Origin: an uncultured Lachnospiraceae bacterium
Lineage (GTDB): Bacteria > Bacillota_A > Clostridia > Lachnospirales > Lachnospiraceae
Assembly: GCA_910587905.1 (NCBI GenBank)
Contig: CAJUOF010000128.1
Span: forward strand, 1 to 12,883
Length of the DNA: 12,883 nucleotides
Reading direction: 5' to 3'
Positions 1 through 6,511 of the stretch are shown one piece after another (within the stretch, counting starts at the first letter, position 1; each line of letters opens with the position of its first letter). Under the pieces are notes generated by a model that worked only from the letters and a program-made list of their open reading frames with translations, was not told where the DNA came from and searched no databases. A program made the translations under genes and the position numbers.

Positions 1-1
1 A

Positions 2-202
2 CCGGAAGCTGCCGGTCATATGCAGGAGAAGGCAAACGAATCGGCAGAACAACCGGTCTCTGTCTCGGCAAAGTCAGCATTTCAGGAAGTGGCATGGACG
101 GTGATAGATGAACCGGAGGAGGTAAGCGCGTTTGCACAGGGGCTTCCCTCTTGGGATATCATTCCGCCGCAGGTTATGGTTAGGAGGAAAAATCGGAGAT
201 GA
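2..202 (+). CDS. C-terminal end of an unidentified protein (5' truncated by window)
   Basis: The reading frame is open from the first bases of the window to the TGA at 200-202, so only about the last 66 residues are present. The visible part is a polar, acidic, probably disordered linker (rich in E, S, A, Q and V). It ends in a compact tail, LPSWDIIPPQVMVRRKNRR, in which a Trp-Asp-hydrophobic-Pro-Pro stretch is followed by a basic patch. A short conserved-looking tail after a disordered linker suggests a docking peptide, but that is inference. The stop overlaps the start of the next gene (ATGA), so the two are probably translationally coupled and belong to the same operon as the AAA+ ATPase. 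I do not recognise the family. The function of the missing N-terminal part is unknown. Confidence 0.7.
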   Translation, partial: PEAAGHMQEKANESAEQPVSVSAKSAFQEVAWTVIDEPEEVSAFAQGLPSWDIIPPQVMVRRKNRR

Positions 203-648
203 TTTCTGCACCACATACATATTCTGAATGGGTAAAAGTAATAACGATTTTAAAAAATAAGTCAAATGATGAAGAGGTTTTACCGGCTATGAAAGCCGGT
301 ACGATTGAATGGCAATCTGGCGTTGCTGAAAGATTTTCTAATAAATTGATTGAAGCGGTCAATGCGAGAATGAATGCTGCTTCTGATAAATTTCAGTTGG
401 ATATATCGCGTACCAGGGGGCAAGAAGGCGCGATCGTACAGGCAATTCTTACATTGAGGAGAGAGATGTCTTTTTTGGCCCAGGCAATTAATTTGCCGGC
501 TCTTCCCGATAAGGAGCGTCAGCATTATTTGGACCTTGTGCTTGAACAAGCAAATACCATGCAGAAGTCGTTGGAAGATTCTGCGAAAAAAGACAGAACC
601 GGAAAGCTTTCGAGTATTATTCGAAATCACAGAGTAAATTCTTTTTAA
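199..648 (+). CDS. Hypothetical helical protein, AAA-module partner
   Basis: 149 aa. The ATG at 199 overlaps the upstream TGA, and an AGGAGG at 182-187 sits about 11 bases before it. No family is recognised. The sequence reads as mostly alpha-helical with amphipathic stretches. One runs around residues 45-75 (FSNKLIEAVNARMNAASDKF) and another around residues 80-135. There is no signal peptide or membrane segment, and the C-terminus is basic, so it is probably a soluble cytoplasmic protein. It lies 20 bases upstream of the Ycf46-like ATPase gene on the same strand, which makes it a plausible adaptor, substrate or structural partner of that ATPase. That role is inferred from neighbourhood only. 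The coding sequence is A+T-rich like the rest of this module and unlike the genes after position 3100. Confidence 0.8.
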   Translation: MISAPHTYSEWVKVITILKNKSNDEEVLPAMKAGTIEWQSGVAERFSNKLIEAVNARMNAASDKFQLDISRTRGQEGAIVQAILTLRREMSFLAQAINLPALPDKERQHYLDLVLEQANTMQKSLEDSAKKDRTGKLSSIIRNHRVNSF

Positions 649-668
649 AGTGAGGGGGGATATGGTAA

Positions 669-2243
669 ATGAGTGATATAGCAAAGAGTAAAGAGCTCTT
701 GACGCGATATTCTATTGCGAGGATTCCTTTTATTGCAATTAACACAATTGAACCGGGGCGAACTCTGGATATGCTTAAGGAAATATCTGAAGAATTGCAG
801 CTCCCATTTCACGTACATACTTTGACAAAAGGTGTCTACGATTTGACTTCGGACAAAAATCTCAGTGACGATAGGTCTGTGTACGGAGCTATTGATTATA
901 TGACGGAGCAAATGAAGAGAAAACAGTATCAGACGCTTGTATTGACTGAGGTTCCTGACTTGAGTTCCGAGAATACGGACTCGAAACAGATATTGGCCCT
1001 TGTCAATTTGGCAAATGAATCGGGAGGCGTTATTATTGTATTTACCAATTCCTCCATATGGAATCAACTACAGCGACAGGGAATGACGATAAAAATCGAT
1101 CTTCCCAATGAGAACGAGATGTACTCTATTATTAAGGAGTACATTGATGATTATAGAAATGAGATTCCGATTGAGTGGGATAATACGGATATTCGTGAGG
1201 CTGCTGCCACCTTGAATGGAGTAACGAGAATTGAAGCAGAAAATGTGATTGCAGCTTTGATTGCGAATAAAAGCATCAGAAAATCAGATATGGATGAGGT
1301 TCGGTTTGCAAAGGACCGACTGTTTTCAGATATTTCGGGTCTGGAAAAAATAGATGTGGATGACAGTGTAAAAGATGTAGGGGGGCTTGAAGGACTCAGA
1401 AAATGGCTCAGCGAGAAAAAAGAATTACTTACACCTGAAAAGAAGGACGAACTTAGAGCTAAAGGATTACAGCCACCGAGAGGGATCTTACTGGTAGGCG
1501 TTCCTGGCTGTGGGAAATCTCTTTCTGCCAAATCGATATCTGCTAATTGGAGGCTGCCTCTTTATAGACTGGATTTTGCGACTGTTCAAGGCAGTTATGT
1601 GGGACAGTCTGAGCAGCAGTTAAAAGACGCCCTGACTACAGCAGAAAATGTTTCGCCTTGTATTCTGTGGATTGATGAGATCGAAAAAGGGTTATCCGGC
1701 GCAACCGGCGGTGGAGACGGCGGAGTGTCTACAAGAATGGTGGGGCAGTTCCTGTTCTGGATGCAGGAGTGTAAAAAGCAGGTTTTTGTGGTTGCGACAG
1801 CTAATGATGTTTCTATGCTGCCTTCAGAATTGTTACGTCGGGGCCGGTTTGATGAGCTTTTCTTTGTCGATTTACCTACGGCAGATGAGAGAAAAGATAT
1901 TTTATCTTTGTATATGAGAAAATATCTGAACCTTGAATTTGCGGGAGCTTTTGCAGAGAAGATTGTTGAGATTAGCGATGGCTTTACAGGTGCGGATTTG
2001 GAGTCAACGGTTAGAGATTTGGCTTACAGGTCTATTGCCAACGAGAGCTTTGTTTTGAACGAAGAAAATGTTATCACAGCGTTTAATAATGTTGTTCCGC
2101 TTTCGCAGACAAGTCCTGAAAAAATAGAAGCAATTAGAGACTGGGGGAAAGAACGGGCGGTGCCGGCTTCTGGAAAACCGATAGGTGAAGAAGAGCTTAC
2201 CCAGAAGAAAAGCGGACCAAAAACACGAAAGGTTCTTGTATAA
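669..2243 (+). CDS. Ycf46-like AAA+ ATPase
   Basis: 524 aa, cytoplasmic. Residues 1-220 form a degenerate N-terminal domain with a Rossmann-like pattern (for example QTLVLTEVPDL and GGVIIVFTNSS) and no intact Walker A. Residues about 236-480 are a complete AAA+ core: Walker A GVPGCGKS (277-284), Walker B ILWIDEIE (332-339, Asp336-Glu337), sensor 1 around ATAND (Asn379), arginine-finger region LLRRGRFDE (388-396) and the C-terminal lid motif GADLE (441-445). The tail (PLSQTSPEKIEAIRDWGKERAVPAS, 477-501) matches the end typical of Ycf46 proteins, and the length fits that family (about 500 aa). There is no HExxH protease motif, so it is not FtsH. Family members are remodelling-type ATPases of poorly known function. 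The start is set by GAGGGG at 653-658 before ATG 669. It is co-directional with three small genes of unknown function, which may be its substrates or cofactors. Confidence 0.9.
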   Translation: MSDIAKSKELLTRYSIARIPFIAINTIEPGRTLDMLKEISEELQLPFHVHTLTKGVYDLTSDKNLSDDRSVYGAIDYMTEQMKRKQYQTLVLTEVPDLSSENTDSKQILALVNLANESGGVIIVFTNSSIWNQLQRQGMTIKIDLPNENEMYSIIKEYIDDYRNEIPIEWDNTDIREAAATLNGVTRIEAENVIAALIANKSIRKSDMDEVRFAKDRLFSDISGLEKIDVDDSVKDVGGLEGLRKWLSEKKELLTPEKKDELRAKGLQPPRGILLVGVPGCGKSLSAKSISANWRLPLYRLDFATVQGSYVGQSEQQLKDALTTAENVSPCILWIDEIEKGLSGATGGGDGGVSTRMVGQFLFWMQECKKQVFVVATANDVSMLPSELLRRGRFDELFFVDLPTADERKDILSLYMRKYLNLEFAGAFAEKIVEISDGFTGADLESTVRDLAYRSIANESFVLNEENVITAFNNVVPLSQTSPEKIEAIRDWGKERAVPASGKPIGEEELTQKKSGPKTRKVLV

Positions 2244-2306
2244 GAATAGACCAAGAAGGCTGCAAGGAAATAATGTTAGAACTATGTGTCTAGGAGGGAA
2301 CGTGGT

Positions 2307-2798
2307 ATGCCAAGACCAATGTTAAGAGAGCTGTCACAGAGACAAAACCAGACAAATAATATATTGAGCACCACCCATAATAGTCAACAACAGGAGCAGC
2401 AACAGATGGATAAAATGAAACTGGACCGGCTGCTCAGAAAATCCAGATCAAAGGAATATATGGAAGCGCTTCATAAACTTGATGCGGGTGGACATGTTTG
2501 CAATCAAGATAAGGTTGATGATATTATCAATACGATTAAGGAGGAATTTCCAGAAGTAGAGCTTGAAAAAATTCTTTTAGGATATGTTTCGATCTGTCAT
2601 CTTGGAAAGCCTTATGAAGTACATACGTTGGATATTGTGGGGGGAATTATAGAACATTATAAGACCGGTCAGTCATTGCCCAATGGGCTGGAAAAAGCAA
2701 GAAGTATTGCTATGAGGGGCGGATATAGTTTTATTGAGGTATACGCCGATTGTTGTAGAGCGATCAGTAGAAACGGAACGGTGTCTGTAATTTATTGA
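2307..2798 (+). CDS. Hypothetical protein with Q/N-rich N-terminus, AAA-module partner
   Basis: 163 aa. The frame can be extended to a GTG at 2286, but the AGGAGG at 2292-2297 would then lie inside the gene, so ATG 2307 is chosen (9-base spacing). Residues 1-35 are polar and rich in Q, N and T (including QQQEQQQ), probably a flexible tail. From about residue 40 a basic helix (KLDRLLRKSRSKEYMEALHKL) leads into a compact helical domain ending GYSFIEVYADCCRAISRNGTVSVIY. Cysteines are scattered with no obvious metal-site spacing. There is no signal peptide or membrane segment. I do not recognise the family. It sits 63 bases after the Ycf46-like ATPase on the same strand, with no terminator between, so co-transcription is likely and a role as partner of the ATPase is plausible. 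Confidence 0.8.
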   Translation: MPRPMLRELSQRQNQTNNILSTTHNSQQQEQQQMDKMKLDRLLRKSRSKEYMEALHKLDAGGHVCNQDKVDDIINTIKEEFPEVELEKILLGYVSICHLGKPYEVHTLDIVGGIIEHYKTGQSLPNGLEKARSIAMRGGYSFIEVYADCCRAISRNGTVSVIY

Positions 2799-2839
2799 TA
2801 TAAAATATCATCTTGACAGGTTTTGGCTAGGAGGATGCA

Positions 2840-2887
2840 ATGACATTGATGGGAAAGCGATGTGCTTTCTGTCAACTTAAAATGTGA
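2840..2887 (+). CDS. Possible 15-residue CxxC peptide or remnant of a truncated gene
   Basis: A strong AGGAGG-type ribosome binding site (about 2829-2834) precedes ATG 2840. The frame runs only 15 codons, MTLMGKRCAFCQLKM, to TGA 2885-2887. The Cys-x-x-Cys pair looks like the first half of a zinc ribbon. It is the last translatable element before the terminator at 2902, and its CTAGGAGG signal resembles the one in front of the 163-aa gene (2290-2297). It could be a genuine tiny protein, a remnant of a deleted zinc-ribbon gene, or chance. Sequence alone does not decide. Confidence 0.3.
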   Translation: MTLMGKRCAFCQLKM

Positions 2888-2901
2888 GAGAAAATGATAG
2901 G

Positions 2902-2930
2902 GCCTGAGTCGATGGATTCAGGCTTTTTTC
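2902..2930 (+). terminator. Rho-independent terminator of the AAA module
   Basis: A nine-pair stem (GCCTGAGTC at 2902-2910 against GATTCAGGC at 2915-2923, one G-T pair) with loop GATG is followed by six T residues (2924-2929). It closes the AAA+ module operon and separates it from the next, G+C-richer genes. Confidence 0.92.
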
Positions 2931-2980
2931 TTAAGAAATGTTGGATGGAGAATATGGGCCAGGAGGCCCGAAAGAAAAGC

Positions 2981-3009
2981 TTGCCATATCTGGCAAAAAA
3001 GTGTATGAT
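2981..3009 (+). promoter_or_regulatory. Sigma-A type promoter for the TIM-barrel gene
   Basis: TTGCCA (2981-2986) and TATGAT (3004-3009) are separated by 17 bases, placing transcription start near 3016. The leader of about 85 bases carries a CCGGCC/GGCCGG hairpin at 3053-3071, which has no T-run after it and so is not a terminator. Confidence 0.6.
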
Positions 3010-3102
3010 AATAAGATCAAATGAATTGAAATTGAGTAAAATTTTATTTGATCCGGCCGGGGAATGGCCGGAGCTTTCATCGGGGATAAGGAGGATTTGC
3101 CT

Positions 3103-3783
3103 ATGGGAGAGAAGAAATTTGTGCCGGTGATTGAGGGACATCTCAGGAGCCATATGGTGCTTTTGCCGGAGATTATTGAGGAGGCCAGCGGGATCCGTAT
3201 TTTTGGGAAGCTGATCAAATCGTTGGTTTTTACGACAGATATCGCGATCATCAGAAATTGCAATGCCAACGCAGTGATGGCCGTGTATCCGTTTACCCCT
3301 CAGCCCATTATCACCCACGCACTGATTACCTCTTCGGACCTTCCGGTTTTTTGCGGGGTAGGCGGAGGGACGACCACGGGAAAACGGGTGACCAGCCTGG
3401 CGGAGGATGCCGAGTTCCAGGGAGCCCATGGAGTTGTGGTCAATGCGCCGACGCCCAACGAAACCCTGGAATATTTGAGAAAAAAGGTGGAAGTCCCCAT
3501 TGTGATCACGGTAGTGTCGGAAAAGACAGATATCGGAAAGCGGCTGGACAGCGGCGCCTCCATCTTAAACGTGTCGGGAGCAGACAAGACGCCGGAGATT
3601 GTGGAGAAAATCAGAAGAGAGTTTCCGGAAGTGCCGATTATCGCCACCGGGGGGAATACAGAGGAGAGCATCCGGCGGACCATCGACGCAGGCGCCAATG
3701 CCATCACCTATACTCCGCCCACCAACGGCGAAATTTTCAAAGATATGATGAACAAATACCGACAGGAAAAATATATCATTTAA
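3103..3783 (+). CDS. Putative TIM-barrel (phosphate-binding barrel-like) protein, function unknown
   Basis: 226 aa, cytoplasmic. The open frame reaches back to ATG 3064, but AAGGAGG at 3088-3094 places the start at ATG 3103 (8-base spacing). The chain alternates hydrophobic strands and helices as expected of a (beta/alpha)8 barrel: TDIAIIRN (45-52), ALITSSDLPVFCGV (73-86), GAHGVVVNAP (108-117), VPIVITVVS (131-139), SILNVSG (153-159), PIIATGGNTEESI (178-190) and GANAITYTPP (197-206). The late ATGG and GANAITYTPP segments resemble the phosphate-gripping loops of ThiE/NanE/KDPG-aldolase type barrels. Similar Clostridia proteins are often labelled only 'hydrolase'. I see no diagnostic catalytic residue, so substrate and reaction stay open. 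It appears to be a single-gene unit with its own promoter, and it converges on lspA. Confidence 0.75.
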   Translation: MGEKKFVPVIEGHLRSHMVLLPEIIEEASGIRIFGKLIKSLVFTTDIAIIRNCNANAVMAVYPFTPQPIITHALITSSDLPVFCGVGGGTTTGKRVTSLAEDAEFQGAHGVVVNAPTPNETLEYLRKKVEVPIVITVVSEKTDIGKRLDSGASILNVSGADKTPEIVEKIRREFPEVPIIATGGNTEESIRRTIDAGANAITYTPPTNGEIFKDMMNKYRQEKYII

Positions 3784-3824
3784 CAAGATCAATATAAATA
3801 CGGGTTATTTTTGGTAAGAATCCA

Positions 3825-4301
3825 TCATTCCGTGAAGAGTCCATATATGGCGGTGCATATTCCGCCGAGAAAGATAAAGAAATCCGCGATGTTGAAAATG
3901 ACATGGCGGATTTTTTTCATGCAGCGAAATCGATCGGGAACCCGCAGATAATCCACCACATAGCCGCGGAAAAAGCGATCATACAGGTTGGAGGCCGCCC
4001 CTCCGACGAGGCAGGCGGCCCCAAACCTTCCAAGCGCTTTTCCGGGAGCGGAAGGCTCTTTTTTCAAAAATACTCGCAGAGACCAGAAAAAAAGCGGGAG
4101 GAAGATCAGAAGGCAGATGAATCGAACCAACTTTGGATGACGGTCAAAGCGGTTGAGGACAAATCCGTAATTGTGGTGCTTTTCCAGGGTGAAGCCGCCC
4201 GCAAGTACAAGGGGAAAAGCAGCATCCTCCAGAGTCTCCACTCGTTTTTTGACAAAAAGATCCAAGCCTAAAATGCACAGGGCAAAAAGCAGGTAGATCA
4301 T
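3825..4301 (-). CDS. lspA: Lipoprotein signal peptidase-like protein (SPase II)
   Basis: 158 aa membrane protein that would cleave the signal peptide of diacylglyceryl-modified prolipoproteins. About four hydrophobic segments are visible (1-15, 58-78, about 92-105, 134-155). The SPase II core is present: GGAASNLYDR (100-109), the VVDY aspartate (Asp117) and FNIAD (136-140, Asp140). These give the two catalytic aspartates plus Asn105, Arg109 and Asn137. The G before Asn105 in the usual GGxxGN motif is Ser here. The N-terminal 'D..xK' element reads DLFVKKR. The start is supported by an AAGGAG-type site at about 4308-4313. It lies 24 bases downstream of galU on the same strand and is probably co-transcribed with it. 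The lipoprotein encoded at 6592 is a plausible substrate. It is a slightly divergent member and could be a paralogue rather than the main LspA. Confidence 0.82.
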   Translation of the reverse strand: MIYLLFALCILGLDLFVKKRVETLEDAAFPLVLAGGFTLEKHHNYGFVLNRFDRHPKLVRFICLLIFLPLFFWSLRVFLKKEPSAPGKALGRFGAACLVGGAASNLYDRFFRGYVVDYLRVPDRFRCMKKIRHVIFNIADFFIFLGGICTAIYGLFTE

Positions 4302-4325
4302 AAAAACTCCTTCTTAATAACCTTT

Positions 4326-5222
4326 TTATAAAGTTGCCGCCAGTTCTTTCACATAGGCCGCGACCGAATCGTGCAGATCCTCTCTGGAAAGTGCGAAGTC
4401 TAAGGTGGCCTGAATGAATCCGAACTTATCCCCCACATCATAGCGGTGTCCCTCAAAGTCGTAGGAATAGACCGTCTGGGCGTACATGAGCCGTTTGATG
4501 GCGTCTGTAAGCTGGATCTCCCCGCCTGCTCCCACCCCCTGGGTTTCCAGGTAGTCAAAGATCTCCGGTTTCAGGACATAGCGGCCGAGGACGGCCAGAT
4601 TGCTGGGGGCATCCTTCAGGTTCGGCTTCTCAACCATGTCATAGAGCTTTTTCAGCCGGGATTCCTCGGCAAATTGGTGGATGGAGGGAGCGACGATGCC
4701 GTATTTGTGGACCTGGCTGTCCTCCACCTGCTGAACTCCGACCACGGAAGCTCCCATCTTTTCGTAGGCGTCAATGAGCTGTTTCAGAGCCGGTTTCCCC
4801 CCCTCGTTGATGACCACGTCGTCGCCGAGGAGAACGGCAAAAGGCTCGTTCCCGATAAAGGACTTGGCGCAGAGGATCGCATGTCCCAGCCCTTTCGGCT
4901 CCTTCTGGCGCACATAATAAATATTGGCGAGTCCGGCGATCCGGTCAATCAGATCGACTTCCGCCTGTTTACCGGACTCCAGAAGCCTGGCCTCCAACTC
5001 ATAATTCTTGTCAAAATGATTCTCCATGCAGTGTTTGTTGGAATTGGTGATGATCAGAATCTCCTCGATCCCGCTCTGCACCGCTTCCTCCACGATGTAC
5101 TGGACCGTGGGGATGTCCACGATGGGAAGCATCTCCTTGGGAATGGCCTTGGTGGCAGGAAGGAAACGGGTGCCCAGTCCGGCCGCCGGAATCACCGCTT
5201 TCTTGACAGGTACTTTTTTCAT
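4326..5222 (-). CDS. galU: UTP--glucose-1-phosphate uridylyltransferase
   Basis: 298 aa, the usual length. It makes UDP-glucose from UTP and glucose-1-phosphate, supplying cell-surface glycans, glycolipids and galactose metabolism. The nucleotidyltransferase signature AAGLGTRFLPATKAIPKEMLP lies at residues 13-33. Further family motifs follow: LLGDD for metal and nucleotide binding, MVEKP, GAGGEIQLTDAI, and the near-C-terminal YDVGDKFGFIQATLDFAL. The start ATG (5220-5222) is preceded by AAGGAG on the minus strand (plus 5231-5236, 8-base spacing). It heads a two-gene minus-strand unit with lspA. Its own promoter is at 5258-5286, although read-through from the LacI-family gene just upstream is possible because no terminator is visible between them. 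Confidence 0.97.
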   Translation of the reverse strand: MKKVPVKKAVIPAAGLGTRFLPATKAIPKEMLPIVDIPTVQYIVEEAVQSGIEEILIITNSNKHCMENHFDKNYELEARLLESGKQAEVDLIDRIAGLANIYYVRQKEPKGLGHAILCAKSFIGNEPFAVLLGDDVVINEGGKPALKQLIDAYEKMGASVVGVQQVEDSQVHKYGIVAPSIHQFAEESRLKKLYDMVEKPNLKDAPSNLAVLGRYVLKPEIFDYLETQGVGAGGEIQLTDAIKRLMYAQTVYSYDFEGHRYDVGDKFGFIQATLDFALSREDLHDSVAAYVKELAATL

Positions 5223-5257
5223 GATAAAAACTCCTTATTCGTATTCATTATAGGACT

Positions 5258-5286
5258 ATCATAACAGGCACAGGAAGAAATGTAAA
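5258..5286 (-). promoter_or_regulatory. Sigma-A type promoter for galU-lspA
   Basis: On the minus strand TTTACA (plus 5281-5286) and TATGAT (plus 5258-5263) are 17 bases apart. A second possible -10, TATAAT, lies slightly downstream (about 5247-5252) without a good -35. Both are in the 77-base gap between galU and the LacI-family gene. Confidence 0.6.
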
Positions 5287-5299
5287 GGAATCCTTGAGT

Positions 5300-6337
5300 C
5301 TATGGCGCCGGCGCATGGAGCTCTTTGACCGTGTTCCCGTCGTGGAAGAAGGCGGGAAGGCGGAAGGTGCGTTTGGGAAGCTTTGTTTCTGTCTCGATTC
5401 GCTCCACGATCAGTCTTGCCAGCCGGTCTCCCATTTCCTCCAGGTTCGTCTCCATATAAGTGGGGGAGAGATACAGATGGTCCAGCTCGTGCCGGTTGCC
5501 GATGGTGACCACGGAAATTTCATCCGGAATGCGCATGTTATGGTCGTTGCAGTATGTCAGGACGCCTTTCATCAGTTCGTTATTGGCGACCACGAGGGCA
5601 GTGGGGCGCCGGGCAGCGTCTAAGCGGAGCATGGAGTCCGCGGCCGCGTAACCGCTGGAAATGTCGAAAGCGCTCTCGCAGACCAGGGGGCTCGACTCAT
5701 TCATATGGATCCCGATGGCCGACATGGCTGCCTGGTAGCCTCGAAAACGTTCCGTGGAAACGTCCAGGTTGTAGGGGCCGTTGATGATCCCGATTCTCCG
5801 GTGGCCGTTGGCGATCAAATGGGAGGTGAGCATGTAGGCGGCCGCATGGTTGTCGCTGTCCACGAAGTCTCCGACGAAATTCGGGTCGGAAATGTCGTTG
5901 CCGGAGAGCACGACGGGAATCTTTTTGCTGAGTCTCAAAATAGCCTGGGTGTTGGTGCAGGAATTTAAGATGGCGCCGTCGATCTTCTGCATGGAGATAA
6001 AACGAAGGATGGCGGCTTCCTTTGCGGGATCGCCGTTGGTGGCAAAAAGCATCATCGAATAGTTGTATTCCCAGAGGACACCCTGGATGGCGGCCATCAG
6101 AAAAGTGAACACGGTGTTTCGAATGTCCGTGACCACGTAGCCGATGATGTGGGAGCGCTCCGTTTTCAGGCTGCTTGCGATGCTGTTGGGGGAATATTCC
6201 AGTTTGTCGATGGCCGCCTGTACGATTCTGGCCGTGTCGGGCCGCACCGGGCCGCTGGAGTTTATGACTCGAGAGACCGTGGCGACCGAAACACCTGCTT
6301 CTGCGGCCACATCTTTGATGGTTAAGTTCTTTTTGAT
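5300..6337 (-). CDS. LacI-family transcriptional repressor, apparent AUC start
   Basis: 345 aa if started at the ATC codon at 6335-6337 (minus strand). The N-terminal helix-turn-helix TIKDVAAEAGVSVATVSRVIN (6-26) and hinge region YSPNSIASSLKTERS are classic LacI/GalR. The rest is a type-1 periplasmic-binding-protein-like ligand domain (GDFVDSDNHAAAYML, HRRIGIINGP, ALVVANNELMKG). No ATG, GTG or TTG lies at the expected place. GGAGG (plus 6344-6348) sits six bases before ATC, which aligns with the usual Met-Lys-Lys start. The only upstream in-frame alternative, TTG at 6400, lies inside the promoter, before the predicted transcription start, and lacks a ribosome site. The gene faces the transporter operon, and the predicted operators at both promoters suggest it represses both. 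The inducer is unknown, probably the transported compound or its product. A sequencing error at the start codon is possible. Confidence 0.9.
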   Translation of the reverse strand: MKKNLTIKDVAAEAGVSVATVSRVINSSGPVRPDTARIVQAAIDKLEYSPNSIASSLKTERSHIIGYVVTDIRNTVFTFLMAAIQGVLWEYNYSMMLFATNGDPAKEAAILRFISMQKIDGAILNSCTNTQAILRLSKKIPVVLSGNDISDPNFVGDFVDSDNHAAAYMLTSHLIANGHRRIGIINGPYNLDVSTERFRGYQAAMSAIGIHMNESSPLVCESAFDISSGYAAADSMLRLDAARRPTALVVANNELMKGVLTYCNDHNMRIPDEISVVTIGNRHELDHLYLSPTYMETNLEEMGDRLARLIVERIETETKLPKRTFRLPAFFHDGNTVKELHAPAP

Positions 6338-6361
6338 AAGGCACCTCCGAAATCGAAAAAG

Positions 6362-6373
6362 TGTAACGTTACA
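6362..6373. promoter_or_regulatory. LacI-type operator 1 (repressor gene side)
   Basis: TGTAACGTTACA is a perfect 12-base palindrome centred on CG. It starts about seven bases after the -10 box of the repressor promoter and overlaps its predicted transcription start, which suggests autorepression. It is two bases shorter than operator 2. Confidence 0.7.
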
Positions 6374-6379
6374 TTTTTG

Positions 6380-6408
6380 ATTATATTTGGTTTTCCCCAA
6401 TAAAACAA
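6380..6408 (-). promoter_or_regulatory. Sigma-A type promoter for the LacI-family gene
   Basis: On the minus strand TTGTTT (plus 6403-6408) and a perfect TATAAT (plus 6380-6385) are 17 bases apart. Transcription would start near 6373, leaving a leader of about 36 bases before the GGAGG and ATC start. Confidence 0.72.
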
Positions 6409-6482
6409 GATTGAAATGAATAATAATTTGTATTTGTGCAAATTATATAAAGGATTGCAAAGAATATTGTGAAAAATATCAA

Positions 6483-6511
6483 TTTACAATAATGAAATGT
6501 AAAGATATAAT
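6483..6511 (+). promoter_or_regulatory. Sigma-A type promoter of the transporter/amidohydrolase operon
   Basis: TTTACA (6483-6488) and a perfect TATAAT (6506-6511) are 17 bases apart. Transcription would begin near 6518, inside operator 2, about 74 bases before the first start codon. Confidence 0.8.

Noticed and set aside
669..2243. FtsH or other AAA protease identity for the ATPase
   Set aside because: There is no HExxH zinc site or transmembrane N-terminus, and the C-terminus ends with the Ycf46-type motif.
2286..2306. GTG 2286 as start of the 163-aa gene
   Set aside because: It would place the AGGAGG ribosome site inside the coding region; ATG 2307 is correctly spaced after it.
2956..2969. 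GGGCC-AGGA-GGCCC hairpin as a second terminator
   Set aside because: No T-run follows it, and a better terminator lies just upstream at 2902-2930.
3053..3071. CCGGCC/GGCCGG leader hairpin as a riboswitch
   Set aside because: A single short stem with no conserved riboswitch core or alternative pairing is not enough.
4446..5264. Long plus-strand frame of 272 codons opposite galU
   Set aside because: It is antisense to a strongly conserved gene, has no ribosome site and no recognisable protein pattern.
5697..6344. Minus-strand frame starting at GTG 6344, 215 codons
   Set aside because: It is one base out of frame with the clear LacI-family protein and its translation is rich in R, H, Q and P without domain features; an overlapping shadow frame.
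6338..6400. TTG start at 6400 for the LacI-family repressor
   Set aside because: It lies between the -35 and -10 boxes of the repressor promoter, lacks a ribosome site, and would add 21 residues not seen in the family.
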